Shown here piece after piece: positions 43,441 to 54,589 of a stretch of DNA of 64,000 nucleotides. Source of the DNA: Garcia nutans (taxonomy: Eukaryota > Streptophyta > Magnoliopsida > Malpighiales > Euphorbiaceae). A program made the translations under genes and the position numbers. The stretch's first letter is position 1. Each line of letters starts with the position of its first letter. The stretch lies in NCBI GenBank assembly GCA_947685225.1, contig CANTUV010000037.1, positions 28,973,001 through 29,037,000 of the forward strand, given 5' to 3'. The notes below the pieces were generated by a model. It saw nothing but the letters and a program-made list of their open reading frames with translations. It was not told the origin of the DNA and ran no database searches.

Positions 43441-43924
43441 GTTTGAAAGCAGCCTCAGATCAACAGAAATCATATTCAGATTTGAAGAGGAGAGACATAG
43501 AGTTTAGTGTTGGAGAAATTTGAAAGTGTCTCCTTGGAAGAAAATTTTAAGATTTGGCCGCAAGGGGAAGTTGAGTTCTTATTTCATTGGACCTTATGAG
43601 GTATTGGAGAGAGTTGGACCAATGGCCTATAGACTCGATTTTCCCCCTGAATTGGATTGAATTCACAATGTCTTCCATGTCTCTATGCTACGGAGGTATA
43701 GGTCAGACCCATCTCATATTTTGTCAGTGGAATCTATTGAGGTGAGTCTGAATCTGAGTTTTGAAGAAGAACCAGCGGCTATTTTGGCACATGAAGTGAA
43801 ACAGTTGAGAAATAAGAAAGTGCCACTTGTGAAGGTTCTTTGGAAGAATCATACTAAGGAAGAGGCAACTTGGGAGAGTGAGCAAGTGATGCGAGATCAG
43901 TATCCCCAGTTGTTCCAGACTTGA
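43441..43924 (+). pseudogene. Chromodomain-type Ty3/gypsy pol C terminus (Tekay/Del-like)
   Basis: The end of an integrase (QQKSYSDLKRRDIEFSVGE) is followed by a short deletion or frameshift at about 43510. Then come VSPWKKILRFGRKGKL, YFIGPYEVLERVGPMAYRL, a stop where FPPEL is followed by D (about 43655), and HVSMLRRYRSDPSH. The chromodomain-like tail VPLVKVLWKNHTKEEATWE ends at a stop at 43924. The rest of pol is missing because the left edge is a deletion junction with element 3. The motif order is characteristic of the chromovirus branch. Confidence 0.85.
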
Positions 43925-43954
43925 GAACAGGTAATTTCTAGGATGAAATTTATT

Positions 43955-44330
43955 TGTAGAGGGGGAGAATTGTAATATCCCAAATGATACCCTAAAATTT
44001 TGGAAATGATAATTGTTGAAATTGAATTAAATGATTTAAAGTGTATATATGATTAAGTGGAAAGAAAGGAGAAAGACAAGTGTGTATATGCTGTATATAT
44101 GAAGATATATATAACATATACAAGTCAACATCATAATAATAAGGTCAAAATATATATTTAATTATTTAAAATAGAAATTAAATGTTAGTGGAAGATGATA
44201 TTTGATATTTATAATATTATAATAATATATTATTGTTTGGTGGAGATTAAGTGGGGATTTATGTGGTTAAGTGAAGTGGAGTGGTTTTGACTATATGAAA
44301 TAAAAATTAAGGAAAAAAATTATGAAATAA
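43955..44330 (+). mobile_element. Polypurine tract and start of a Tekay-like 3' LTR
   Basis: GTAGAGGGGGAGAAT is followed at 43971 by TGTAATATCCC. The next ~360 bases resemble the beginning of the solo LTR at 56824 (GTATATATG, GTCAA and TTGGTGGAGATTAAG stretches). After about 44330 the similarity is lost. Confidence 0.7.
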
Positions 44331-46156
44331 AAGCTTGGGAGATGAGTATGATGATTGTTGAAAATTCTACTTAGGTGCTATGAAGTGATTTTGTCTGAAT
44401 TTTTAGACAAATCTAGAAACTTTAATTGAGTTTGAAAATTTAATTGGAAGTTTATCTATGTGTTATTATTCGATTTATGGAATTTCATAATTTTTAAAGA
44501 TGAGTTACTATTTAATAAAAATAGAAGAACACGAATTGTTAGAGAAATTCCAGCAATTCAAAATTTGTGAAAGTTGAGTAACATATTTAAAAACTATAGA
44601 AAATGAACCCAAAAAAGATTGAAAATTTTTAAACAACATCATATGTGTCTCTAGGATATATGATTGAAATTTCCTAAATTTGTATTATGGTTTGATACCT
44701 AGAAACAATTGATAACCATATAGAGACAAAATCTATGGGTTTGGAAGACTTAATTTTTAAATATAGTAAATCAGCTTAGAAAAATAAAAAATTTTAAATA
44801 TAAGTCCATATATATGTCTCTTGCACATGGTTAAAAATTTATAATCTCTAGTGAAGATTTGGTGATGAAAGAAAAGTTGAAAATTTAGACTGACATGGAA
44901 GTTATGAAGTTATGCAGATTTGTGGAATTGAGTACTAAAATAAATATTATGTGACAAATGAATGAAGAAATTATGAAAATTTACACATGGATTGATAGAT
45001 GTATGAAGAATGAATATGAAGTTTTTAATAAATTAGAATAAAGGGGTTCATAAATAAAATCAATGGAAGAAATAGTTTATGACGATAATTTTGTTTACTA
45101 TAGAAGTATATTGAGGATTTATTAAAATGATTTATAGTATTAGTTGAGTTAAAATTTACTATGAGTGAATAAAAATTTAATTGGTGTCCCTTATTATAAG
45201 TAAATATCTATATTGAATATTTTCTACGTTATAAATGAATATAAGCATTAAAAGTGTGAATTTACATAAATAGTTTACTAAGTTAATATGAGTTGAGGTT
45301 ATGTATGCAATCTATATTTAGTTGCGTGATTGAGATGTGTTTATTAATGTATTATGTGGAAGTGGATATTATGAAAAAAAAAAATATGCCTTTGGATATT
45401 TAAGGTGGATGTAAAGATTTAATAATAGATGTATAATGATTTTAGAATAAATGGATTTTAATTTATTTTATGAATGGTATTTGGTGGTTAATCAAGACTT
45501 GAATAATTTGATTTAAGTGGATGGAATTAAACAAAACATGACTAGTAAATTCTAGGAGTACCTGTAATTGATATTGGATTATTAAAGAAAATAATGAGAT
45601 AAATTCAATAGATGTGCTTGAAAAGTAGGATTTATATGAAGAGAATTTGACCTTTATTTATATATAAAAATGCATAGTTGGAGAAGTAAAGAATTTGAAT
45701 GTTAATAACAGAAATGACTTGAAATGCATGGGTGTATTGTTATATTGAATAGTTAAGTTTGTGGTTAGAATTCTGAGTTGATGTGTACAATACAAATGTT
45801 TAGTTAATGTTACATAAATACTTGATGATAGGTATTTACTTGTTATTGATTAATGAAGGGAAGTATGGATTTGGAATTTAATTATGCTTTTGAAAACTAG
45901 AAATTATCTATACATTGGATATAAGTAAGTGAAGAATTAATATTTATTATCGATCTTTACAATGGTAATTGTAAAATTTATTAAGCGTATTTGTAATTGG
46001 AAGAGAAAAAGATTATGTGGTTAGTGATGATGATAAGTTGTGACAATAATTTAGAAGTTAATTATGCAGGAAGTGGAGATTGATGACTAATTTTAGTGGA
46101 GTTTGATTACTATAGCAAGTAATTTCAATGGCAAAATTATTTAAGGGGGAGAAAAT
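44331..46156. other. AT-rich retroelement-derived sequence, no gene seen
   Basis: No open frame of note. The last ~45 bases (AGTAATTTCAATGGCAAAAT to GGGGGAGAAAAT) resemble the end of a Tekay-type internal region with its polypurine tract. The stretch is therefore probably a deleted element or divergent LTR rather than host DNA. Confidence 0.5.
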
Positions 46157-46525
46157 TGTAATATCTCTGATCTTGGAGAAATTAAATAACTATTTGGAGG
46201 TATAGGTGTTGTATATACCTAATGTATACATAGTATATGAACAATATATATAGTGTGTTGGATATATGCATATATTTTATTATATATATATATGGTATAC
46301 TTAATGTGTACATAAGCTACACATGATATATATATGGTTAAATATATATTAAATATATAATATAAATATACATAATATAAATACATTACATAAATATATA
46401 CAAAAGCTATATGTAACATATAAGTAACATATATATGACGTATACATATACATAAATATATACTACATATATGTAAAGTATAAAGTGGTGTTGAAAAAGT
46501 TGAAGATGATGATGATGATGATCTC

Positions 46526-46562
<37 letters not shown>

Positions 46563-46743
46563 GAGAAGAGAGAAAAGTCAAAGAAGGAAATAAGTTGATT
46601 AGTTGAAATTATTTAAATTAATTAATTATTATATATTTAAGGATGATGAGAATTAGATATTTATTAAATGTTAATTAATTAATTTAAATAATTCCAACCA
46701 ATCAACTGATTTCCTTCTTTGACTTTTCTCTTTTCTCTTATTA

Positions 46744-46782
<39 letters not shown>

Positions 46783-46972
46783 CATCATGTGTAGCCTATG
46801 TACATTAAGTATGCTATATATAATATATATAATACAATATATACTTATATCCAATATACAATATATATATATATTATGTATATACTAAGTATAAACTAGG
46901 CATACATATGGTATATACAATACCTATACCTGTAAATACTTATTTAATTTTTTCAAGATCATGGATATTACA
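46157..46972. repeat. 816 bp palindrome with LTR-like ends
   Basis: The ends are TGTAATATCTCTGATCTTGG and its inverted counterpart CAAGATCATGGATATTACA. The arms match over about 290-460 bases (roughly 85% by eye), including GTCAAAGAAGGAAAT near the centre and ATA or ATT trinucleotide runs (46528-46562, 46744-46780). The centre is near 46640. Each arm reads like the first few hundred bases of a Tekay-type LTR, so this looks like two LTR starts joined in inverted orientation. An apparent 120-codon frame on the - strand is low-complexity. Confidence 0.8.
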
Positions 46973-47151
46973 ACTACAAGGGAAGCCAGAGCCAATCATG
47001 TTCATGGGAAAGCTGATTCCAGGATTTGAGATATTTGTAGATGTTGCTGAGCTTGTGGAATAGGTAAAGAGGAAGCTTGTTTTGCCAGCTGATACGTAAT
47101 TTAGCCCAGAAGAGAAAAAAAAGAAGCTGCCTTGAAGGCCTAGAAGACTCC
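46973..47151. other. Unassigned 179 bp between palindrome and LTR
   Basis: Moderate base composition, unlike the AT-rich neighbours. It matches nothing else in the window and has no convincing frame. Confidence 0.5.
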
Positions 47152-49817
47152 TGAAACACCCCTATATCCCGTATACGTACACAGCATGCTAAAACGATCA
47201 TAATATACGTATACTGAATATAGAAATGCCATGTTTTACTTAACAAATGACTCATCTTTTTAATAAAATCATAAACAAGTTAAAATCATTTAAAAGAAGT
47301 TATGAAATACAATAGACTCAATGTTTATTAAATACACAGCGGAAAGTGTAACAAATATTTTCAAATACATATACATTAAAACTAAAGTTTCAACAAAACA
47401 TAAATATATACATGTTTGGCAGTATGTCTTCGATCTTCACTCTTCACTAGCAACACTTCAAGATCTAGCCTCTACTCGGCCTAGCGGAACTCTCCGGTTC
47501 TCCCCTGTTATCAGCGCGATAAATCATAATCGCGCTAAGCCAACGACTTAGTGGTACAAACTAAATAATACCATACCTTGATACAATGAAATGCCAATAT
47601 AGTATGTTCAAACATTATACTCTATACATAAGAATATCACCTATCACAGTTGTACATTGAATCTCATTCTTCATTAGTTTCACCATTCATAAGTCACATT
47701 TAATCATAGACAAGCATGGGCCCAAAGACACTAATATGCCATTCAACTTTCAGAGTTAATGTTTTGGTTAATTTTCACATTTATCATTATCATTATCCCA
47801 ACTAGGCTTCAAGGATTTAGGTTCAACCAAGCTTCAAGGGGAACAAAGCATGCTAAGTATCAACCCAACTTGGCTTCAAGAACCAACCCAACCTAGCTTC
47901 AAGGGTTGTAACATCTCAATTAGGCTTCAAGGACTAGACCCAACCAAGCTTCAAGGGGAGTAAAACATGTTAAACTTCTACCCAACTTGGCTTCAAGGAT
48001 CAAGCCCAACCTAACTTCAAGAGATTGTTACTATTAGGCATGCCACCAACAACAAAACTCTGAAAATGGAATAACACATTAGACACACAATTCATTTATT
48101 ATTTCATTATCAATTCCATTCTCAATTTTCATCATCATCTAGGCAACCATGCCCCACTTATCTCAATTGAATCATCATAGCCAATCACAATGGCTTCACA
48201 TCTCATTTGAATCATCATAGCCAATCACAATGGCTTCATATCTCATTTGAATCATCATAGCCAATCACAATGGCTTCATATCTCATTATATTTCAATTCA
48301 TATTATAATACTTCATTATTCAAGTATACATAATCAATTTCATTGAACATTATCATCCAAGAAAAATATGCTTCAATTATCTCAATTCTCATTTCATAAT
48401 TTTCATACTATGCAAAACAGAATATTATTGATATGTAATAATGTGAAATGGGGTTTGTACTTACCTTGGGAACAACTCACACCAATCTACAACCTTACTC
48501 TTTCAAAAATCCTTCAATACTTGGATTAGGGCAACTCAAACTCTTCACAACCTAATCCAAAAGGAATAATACACATAAGATAATAAGACTAAGGTCTAAC
48601 TAGGGCAAACTCTACACATGACACGCTCACCAACACGGGCGTGTCCCTGACCGTGCGCTCAACTCACAACATAGAAGCTTTGACACGCTCAAAACCACGG
48701 GCGTGTCACTGAACGTGTAATACATTTTGTCTCACAGAAACATTGACACGTCAAACAACATGGGCATGCTCATGGCCATGTCAATTCCTTACCAACATAG
48801 TAGCTATGACACGCTTAGTGACATGGGCGTGTCACTGGACGTGTCAATACTACAACTACACAGAAGCTGTGACACACTCAGTGACATGGGCGTGTGACTG
48901 CTCGTGTCACCCATCCAAGAACACAGAATCATCGACACGCCCAAAGTCTTGGTCGTGCTCATGGGCGTGTCAGGCCAAAAATCCTGATTCCGGCCACAAC
49001 AACATTTAATTCAACAAATCACTTACTTCCACAAACATCCACTTCAACCAAACTTAGCTCAACATACCCAACAACCATATTAAACTTGCAAAACACCAAC
49101 ACAACTCAAAACACACATCAAACACAAATCATCATCACAAACCCAAAACACAACCCTAACACCTTCTCTTCCAAAAACTTATTCTTTCTTCAATCGAACC
49201 TCAAAATCCAAAATCAATAAAACCAAATATTCTTAAACACATCTTATTCAAACATACTCACATTTCATCAAGAATCAACCAACAATTCAAGCACATCTTA
49301 AAATAAAATCAAGGAATCAAGAGGAAACTTACCAAGGATGAAGAAATCTCTTAGATTCCAACTTGATTACTTGAATCTTCCTTAGTTCTTGAGTTTAGAT
49401 GTTCAAATCTTTCCCTTGCTCTCTTGTTCCTTTGATAGCCGGCCAAATGAAAGAAAAGGAAAGGAAGGAAAGGAAACCACGCAGAAAAGAAAGAAGGAAA
49501 GAAGAAAAGATAGAAAGCAAGAGTCAAATCTCAACCACTTTCCTCAAAATCCTCTCCTCCAAGCATATATATTAAAATAATCCAAATATCTCATTCCACT
49601 CACTTAATTTCCCATTTCCATTAATTAACTTAAATAATTAATATTATTAACTAATTAACTTTGACTTTGACTTATGTATATGTTGTATATATTTCCATAT
49701 GCACAACATATGCACTCTCTTCCACATTTCTCTTCTCTTTCAACTTAACATATACATTCAATCCAATTAAAACAACAATTATAAAAAAACTTCTAGGGCA
49801 TACTTTGGGATATTACA
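47152..49817 (-). repeat. 3' LTR of the Tekay-like element
   Basis: 2666 bp. On the - strand it starts TGTAATATCCCAAAG right after AGAGGGGGAGAAT and ends GGGGTGTTTCA. It contains tandem repeats: about 63-base units (48620-48996), GAATCATCATAGCCAATCAC units (48140-48290) and AACTTGGCTTCAAG units (47800-48030). It is homologous to the solo LTR at 56824-59282, with clear divergence. Confidence 0.88.
48620..48996. repeat. 63-base tandem repeat with GACACG/CGTGTC arms in the LTR
   Basis: GACACG-type starts lie at 48620, 48682, 48745, 48808, 48871 and 48934, a period of 62-63 bases. Each unit contains GACACGCTC...GGGCGTGTC, able to pair. Because 63 is a multiple of three, frames stay open across the array (88 codons on +). 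A related array lies in the solo LTR (57645-57870). Confidence 0.85.
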
Positions 49818-49835
49818 ATTCTCCCCCTCTAAAAG
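49818..49835 (-). promoter_or_regulatory. Polypurine tract of the Tekay-like element
   Basis: TTTAGAGGGGGAGAAT on the - strand, directly before the LTR start; the same as at 43955-43970. Confidence 0.8.
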
Positions 49836-49862
49836 AAATTTCATCCTCAAAATTACCTGATA

Positions 49863-51658
49863 TCAAGTCTGAAACAGTCGAGGATATTGATCTCGCATTG
49901 TTTGCTCACTTTCCCAAGTTGCCTCTTCTCTACCATGATTCTTCCAGAGAACCTTCACCAGTGGCACTTTCTTATTTCTCAACTACCATTACTCTTCACA
50001 TAGAAATCTTGGCTCTCCCCATTTTGGCAATCTGACACAATCTTCTGAATTTTCTCATCAGCTAATTGAGCCTCCTTAATCTAATCTAACAATACTGGTC
50101 TCAACTGCAGCTGAGCCAATAATGCACCATCATCACATACTTCAAAACTAGCATGTAACGCTCTCAACTCAACAAGTAATGAGAGCGAATAAGCAGCCAA
50201 ACCTTCCAAAGATTTCCGACTCAAGGCATCAGCAACTACATTAGCCTTACCAGGATGGTAATCAATCAGGCAGTCGTAGTCCTTAATCAGTTCTAACCAT
50301 CACCTTTGCCAAAGATTTAGCTCCTTCTGAACACCTAAATATTTCAAACTTTTGTGATCTGTATAGATAAAACATTTCTCCCCATACAAATAGTGGCGCC
50401 AAATCTTCAAAGCAAACACTATAGCTGCCAACTCCAAATCATGAGTCGGATAATTAAGCTCGTGCGGTTTCAACTGCCAAGAAGCATAAGCTATAACTTT
50501 ACCCTCTTGCATCAAAACACATCCTAAACCATTATGTGAAGCATCACTAAAAATCACATATGGTTTATCTTCCGCCGGCAAAGTAAGGACAGGCGCTTGA
50601 GTCAACATTTCTTTCAACTGCTCAAAGCTAACTTGACACTGATTCGTCCACACAAATCTAACTCCCTTCCGAAGCAATCTGGTAAGTGGAGTAGCTATTA
50701 AAGAAAAACATTTCACAAAGCGTCGATAATAGCCTGCCAAACCCAGAAAACTTTTAACTTCAGTTACAGACTTTGGTGGACTCCAATTCAAAATAGCTTC
50801 AACTTTACTTAGATCAACTCTTATACCATTTGCTGAAACTATATGACCCAGAAAAATCACTTGGTCAAGCCAAAACTCACATTTTGATAGCTTAGCATAC
50901 AATTGCTTCTCTCTCAAAATCTGCAACACAATCCGCAAATGCTTATCATGCTCCTCCTCATTACGTGAATACACCAAAATATCATCGATGAAAACCTCCA
51001 CAAACTGATCCAGATAAAGCCTAAACACCCTATTCATCAAATCCATGAAAGCTACAGGTGCATTCGTCAACCCAAAAGGCATTACTAAAAACTCATAATT
51101 CCCATACCTGGTGCGGAAAGCTGTCTTAGAAACATCTTCAGCTTTAACCCTCAACTGATGGTACCCAGATCTCAAATCAATCTTGGAAAACACTGATGCT
51201 CCCTTCAATTGATCAAAGAGATCATCAATCCTAGGCAAAGGATATTTATTCTTGATAGTCACTTTATTCAATTGCCTATAATCAATGCATAACCTCATAG
51301 TACCATCCTTTTTCTTCACAAATAACACAGGAGCGCCCCATGGTGAAACACTAGGGCGAATAAACCCTTTATCCAGCAACTCTTGTAACTGCACCTTCAA
51401 CTCTCTCAATTCAGCAGGTGCCATGCGATAAGGAGTGATAGAGATGGGAGTGTTACCTGGCAACAGATTGATACCAAACTCAACCTCTCTATCAGGGGGT
51501 AACCCTGGCAACTCCTCAGGAAACACATCCGAAAAATCTGCAACTGTGGTTATATCATCAAGTTGAGAACCCTCTACTCTAGTATCCACAACATGAGCAA
51601 GATAAGCATCACACCCTTTTCTAATCAATCTTCTAGCTGATACAGCTGATACAAACAA
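49863..51658 (-). pseudogene. Tekay-like pol: RT and RNase H, integrase deleted
   Basis: From 51658 on the - strand: YRMAPAELRELKVQLQELL (RT entry), KKKDGTMRLCIDYRQLNK, the catalytic FIDDILVYS, FLGLAGYYRRFV, then RNase H (FSDASHNGLGCVL, YTDHKSLKYL). A TGA where the family has Arg (LWQR-stop-WLE, about 50300) interrupts the frame. Beyond it DYDCLIDYHPGKANVVADAL and a linker continue. After DFYVKSNG (about 49990) the sequence jumps straight to the chromodomain tail (VPLVKVLWKNHGREEATWE) and stop. The whole integrase core is missing. RT active-site residues are intact, but no complete enzyme set can be made. Confidence 0.92.
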
Positions 51659-51667
51659 GGATGCAAG

Positions 51668-52738
51668 TTATCTCTGCTCACTAGATACTATCACACTCCT
51701 ACCATCACTAGTTCTCAAAGTGACACATTTCGTTTGGCAATCTACCACAGCTCCATGTTTAGATAGCCAATCCATGCCTAAAATCAAATCATATTCTTTA
51801 AAAGGCATTTCAATTAAATCTCCAGTAAACTCCCCACCTTGTACTACAACAACACTATTTCGGTGCACCCTGCTAACAACCATACTATGTCCTAAAGGAT
51901 TCGTTACCAAGACATCAAATCCTAAGGACTCTGAATGCAATTCAGACACAGGCAATATGGATGCACTAATGTATGAATGAGTAGATCCTGGATCAATCAA
52001 AGCAAGTACTGAAATGCCAAATAAAGAAAATGTACCCGCTATCACTGCCGAAGCATATGGCTGCCTTTGCATCACATACATCCTCTGAGAAGGTCCAGCT
52101 TCATCGGGCCTACTACCTCCAGATGATGATCCTCCTCTCTGATTATACTCGGATCGACCACCCCTACTGAAACCTCTGCCTCCTCGACCACCTCTGCTAA
52201 CACTGTGTCGAGAGGCTGCAGACTCAGCCTGTCTCTGCTCTTGCATCTCAGGACACTCCCAAATAAAATGATCTGGTGATCCACATTTATAACATACTCT
52301 GGATACACTAGTCCTCCAGCAAGGACCTCCATGGGGCCTGCCACAGTGAACACACACAGGTAGAGTAGATCTTTGCATCATAGGAGTCGGGGCACTAGCT
52401 ATAGAGACTGTCGGTCTCCGCCTCTGCCTCTGATACTGCACTGATCTGCCTGGCTGCCTCAAACTCCTACTAATCCTCGGATCAAAACTTCTTCTACCCC
52501 TCTTTACAGATGAAGACCCTGCCTCAAACTGGGGTCTCCTAACTCTAGTCTCCTCCTCAGTAGCAGCTGCGGCTATACTCTGGGCTCTTTCCACACTCCT
52601 AGCTGCTGCAACAAGCTGAGAGAAATCCTGATATCTAGATCCAGCCACAATACACATGATAGAGGGCCTCAATCCCTCCTCAAATCTTCTGCATCTATCT
52701 ATTTCATCCGAGATAATTCCCCCAGCATAACGACTCAA
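51668..52738 (-). pseudogene. Tekay-like gag C terminus and aspartic protease
   Basis: The frame begins after a stop that separates it from the gag N terminus. It has RFEEGLRPSI, a basic linker, a Cys-rich CVHCGRPHGGPC, the zinc knuckle CYKCGSPDHFIWEC, Gly/Arg-rich RGGRGGRGFSRGG, then the protease with active site ALIDPGSTHSYIS (DPG as usual in this clade) and LILGMDWLSKHGAVVDC. It ends at EQR-stop, where a C-to-T change (CAA to TAA) would explain the break before LASLFVSA and pol. Confidence 0.9.
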
Positions 52739-52780
52739 CCGGATGTACTCAATCTCGTACTCGGTTACCGTCCGGTTGTC

Positions 52781-53317
52781 TTATCTCAAGTTTAGAAATT
52801 CCATCTTCTTTAGATCTTTATACTCCCTCGGAGTATATTTCTGTTCGAACTCCCTCAGAAAATCACTATAAGATAGTGTAGGTGGATCATCCATAGCATG
52901 AGGAACAGTCTTCCACCAGTCGTAGGCATCTTTCTGAAGAAGAGATCTGGCATAATCAAACTTCTCATCCGAAGTGGCTTGTAACTGAATGAATATCCTC
53001 TGTACCTTATCCAACCACTGCTCAGCCACTGCAGGATCGGTAGTGCCAAGAAAATCTTCAGCCCCATATTTTCTTAACCTGTCATAATGTCTTACTGGCA
53101 CCAGAGGCTGGGGTGGCGGTGGTGGCTGCACTGGAGCTGGCCTTAATAGTTCTATCACATGCCTTAACCAACCCGGCGGAGCCTCCTCTGCAGCTGATCT
53201 CTCTGGCACCGAAACAGGTGCCTCAGTAACTCTATCAATTCTAACTCCATCTCTACTCTCTCCTGGAGCTACACTCTCAGCACTTCCTTCCACAGTCTGA
53301 CGTGAATGGGACTCCAT
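52781..53317 (-). pseudogene. Tekay-like gag N terminus
   Basis: It starts MESHSRQTVEGSAE, has a Pro-rich segment (PVQPPPPPQPLVP), then the gag domain (EDFLGTTDPAVAEQWLDKV, YDWWKTV, FLREFEQKYTPREYKDLKK, MEFLNLR). A TAA, probably from CAA, stops it before DNRTVTEYE. The next frame continues the domain. Confidence 0.9.
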
Positions 53318-53457
53318 TACAATCTATATCTGCAAACATAGCAGAATATACCTTATTAAGATCAAAGACTGCCATACCAAAACATGTATCTTATGTAAAA
53401 ACCATATTTTAAAACTCAAATTTTCCAATTGACCTAGGTTGAGAATCTCAAACCTAG

Positions 53458-53469
53458 GCTCCGATACCA
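53458..53469 (-). promoter_or_regulatory. Primer binding site of the Tekay-like element
   Basis: TGGTATCGGAGC on the - strand, seven bases from the LTR end. It is the initiator-Met type site with one change (A to G). Confidence 0.8.
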
Positions 53470-53476
53470 AAATAAT

Positions 53477-53899
53477 TGAAACACCCCTATATCCCGTATA
53501 CGTACACAACATGCTAAAACGATCGTAATATACGTATACTGAATATAGAAATGCCATGTTTTACTTAACAAATGACTCATCTTTTTAATAAAATCATAAA
53601 CAAGTTAAAATCATTTAAAAGAAGTTATGAAATACAATAGACTCAATGTTTATTAAATACACAGCGGAAAGTGTAACAAATATTTTCAAATACATATACA
53701 TTAAAACTCAAGTTTCAACAAAACATAAATATATACATGTTTGGCAGTATGTCTTCGATCTTCACTCTTCACTAGCAACACTTCAAGATCTAGCCTCTAC
53801 TCGGCCTTGCAAAACTCTCCGGTTCTCCCCTGTTATCTGCGCGATAAATCATAATCGCGCTAAGCCAATGGCTTAGTGGTACAAACTAAATAATACTAT
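53477..53899 (-). repeat. Truncated 5' LTR of the Tekay-like element
   Basis: 423 bases that match 47152-47575 nearly base for base (only about eight differences seen), then an abrupt switch at CTATACC to Tat-type LTR sequence. The other 2.2 kb of the LTR, including its promoter, are missing. Confidence 0.85.
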
Positions 53900-54496
53900 A
53901 CCAAAAGAACAAGCTCAAAAGACCAGCCTTTTTGCCTTTTTAATCCCTTAAATCGTGTTTCTGCTACTTTAAAATCAATTGAATTCAAGCTTTTCCTTTA
54001 TGAATTTGGATTTTCTTTTTTTCTTGTCCCTCTCGGCCTCCCCTTTTTTAATTACCTTTGGTCCTTATTTATAGTGGTTTGATATGGTTTATTCCTAATT
54101 AGTTAAGGTAAGTAATATTAATAAAAAAAAAGAAACCAAAACCTAATTGAATTAGGTCTTGAAAAAATTGCGCTGGCAAAAAAATTCTGCCGTAGTTGGC
54201 TGCGGCAGAGCGCGGAACGGGCCCGTAGCCATTTCGCACGGAGAATTCTTCTGAGGGTGATATGCCCACGGGCCAGCACGACGATTTTTTCGTCATCGAT
54301 TTTTCCGATTCTGATTTTTATTTTTATTTTTATTTTTTGACTTTTATTTGTTTATTTCTATTTTTTATTAATAAAAATTAGATACTAAAGCAAAAATTAT
54401 TTAATAAAAATTATTTTGGACCAATTAGACAAAAAAATCATTTTAGACTAAATAAAACATATTGGACTGGATTGGGTAAAAAATTAAGGGTCTACA
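53900..54496 (-). repeat. 3' LTR remnant of element 4
   Basis: On the - strand it starts TGTAGACCC and includes U3, the GC-rich segment (54160-54290) and TATAAATA (54066-54073). It stops at the 53899/53900 junction after about 600 bases. Confidence 0.85.
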
Positions 54497-54514
54497 GTTT
54501 GCCCCCTGCTTGAA
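54497..54514 (-). promoter_or_regulatory. Polypurine tract of element 4
   Basis: AAGCAGGGGGCAAAC on the - strand directly before the LTR start, identical to that of element 1. Confidence 0.75.
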
Positions 54515-54589
54515 TGATCTGATACCATAGTGAAAGAGAGTGAAAAGCAATAAGACTTAATTTTTGAGGTTTTGGGTTCTGGACCCGAG

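Larger units (their letters stand above)
47152..53899 (-). mobile_element. Tekay-like Ty3/gypsy element, integrase deleted, 5' LTR truncated
   Basis: In sense order on the - strand: remnant 5' LTR (53899-53477), primer binding site, gag, zinc knuckle and protease, RT, RNase H, a short chromodomain tail, polypurine tract, and a complete 3' LTR (49817-47152). Three stops and a deletion that removes the integrase make it defective. The 5' LTR is cut at 53899, where it joins a truncated Tat-type LTR. Confidence 0.88.

Noticed and set aside
46219..46581. 120-codon - strand frame with Ile runs and Cys/Tyr-rich tail
   Set aside because: It lies wholly in the AT-rich palindrome and a trinucleotide run; low complexity and no homology seen.
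49389..49580. 63-codon frame rich in Lys and Glu
   Set aside because: Purine-rich LTR leader sequence, not conserved in the solo LTR.
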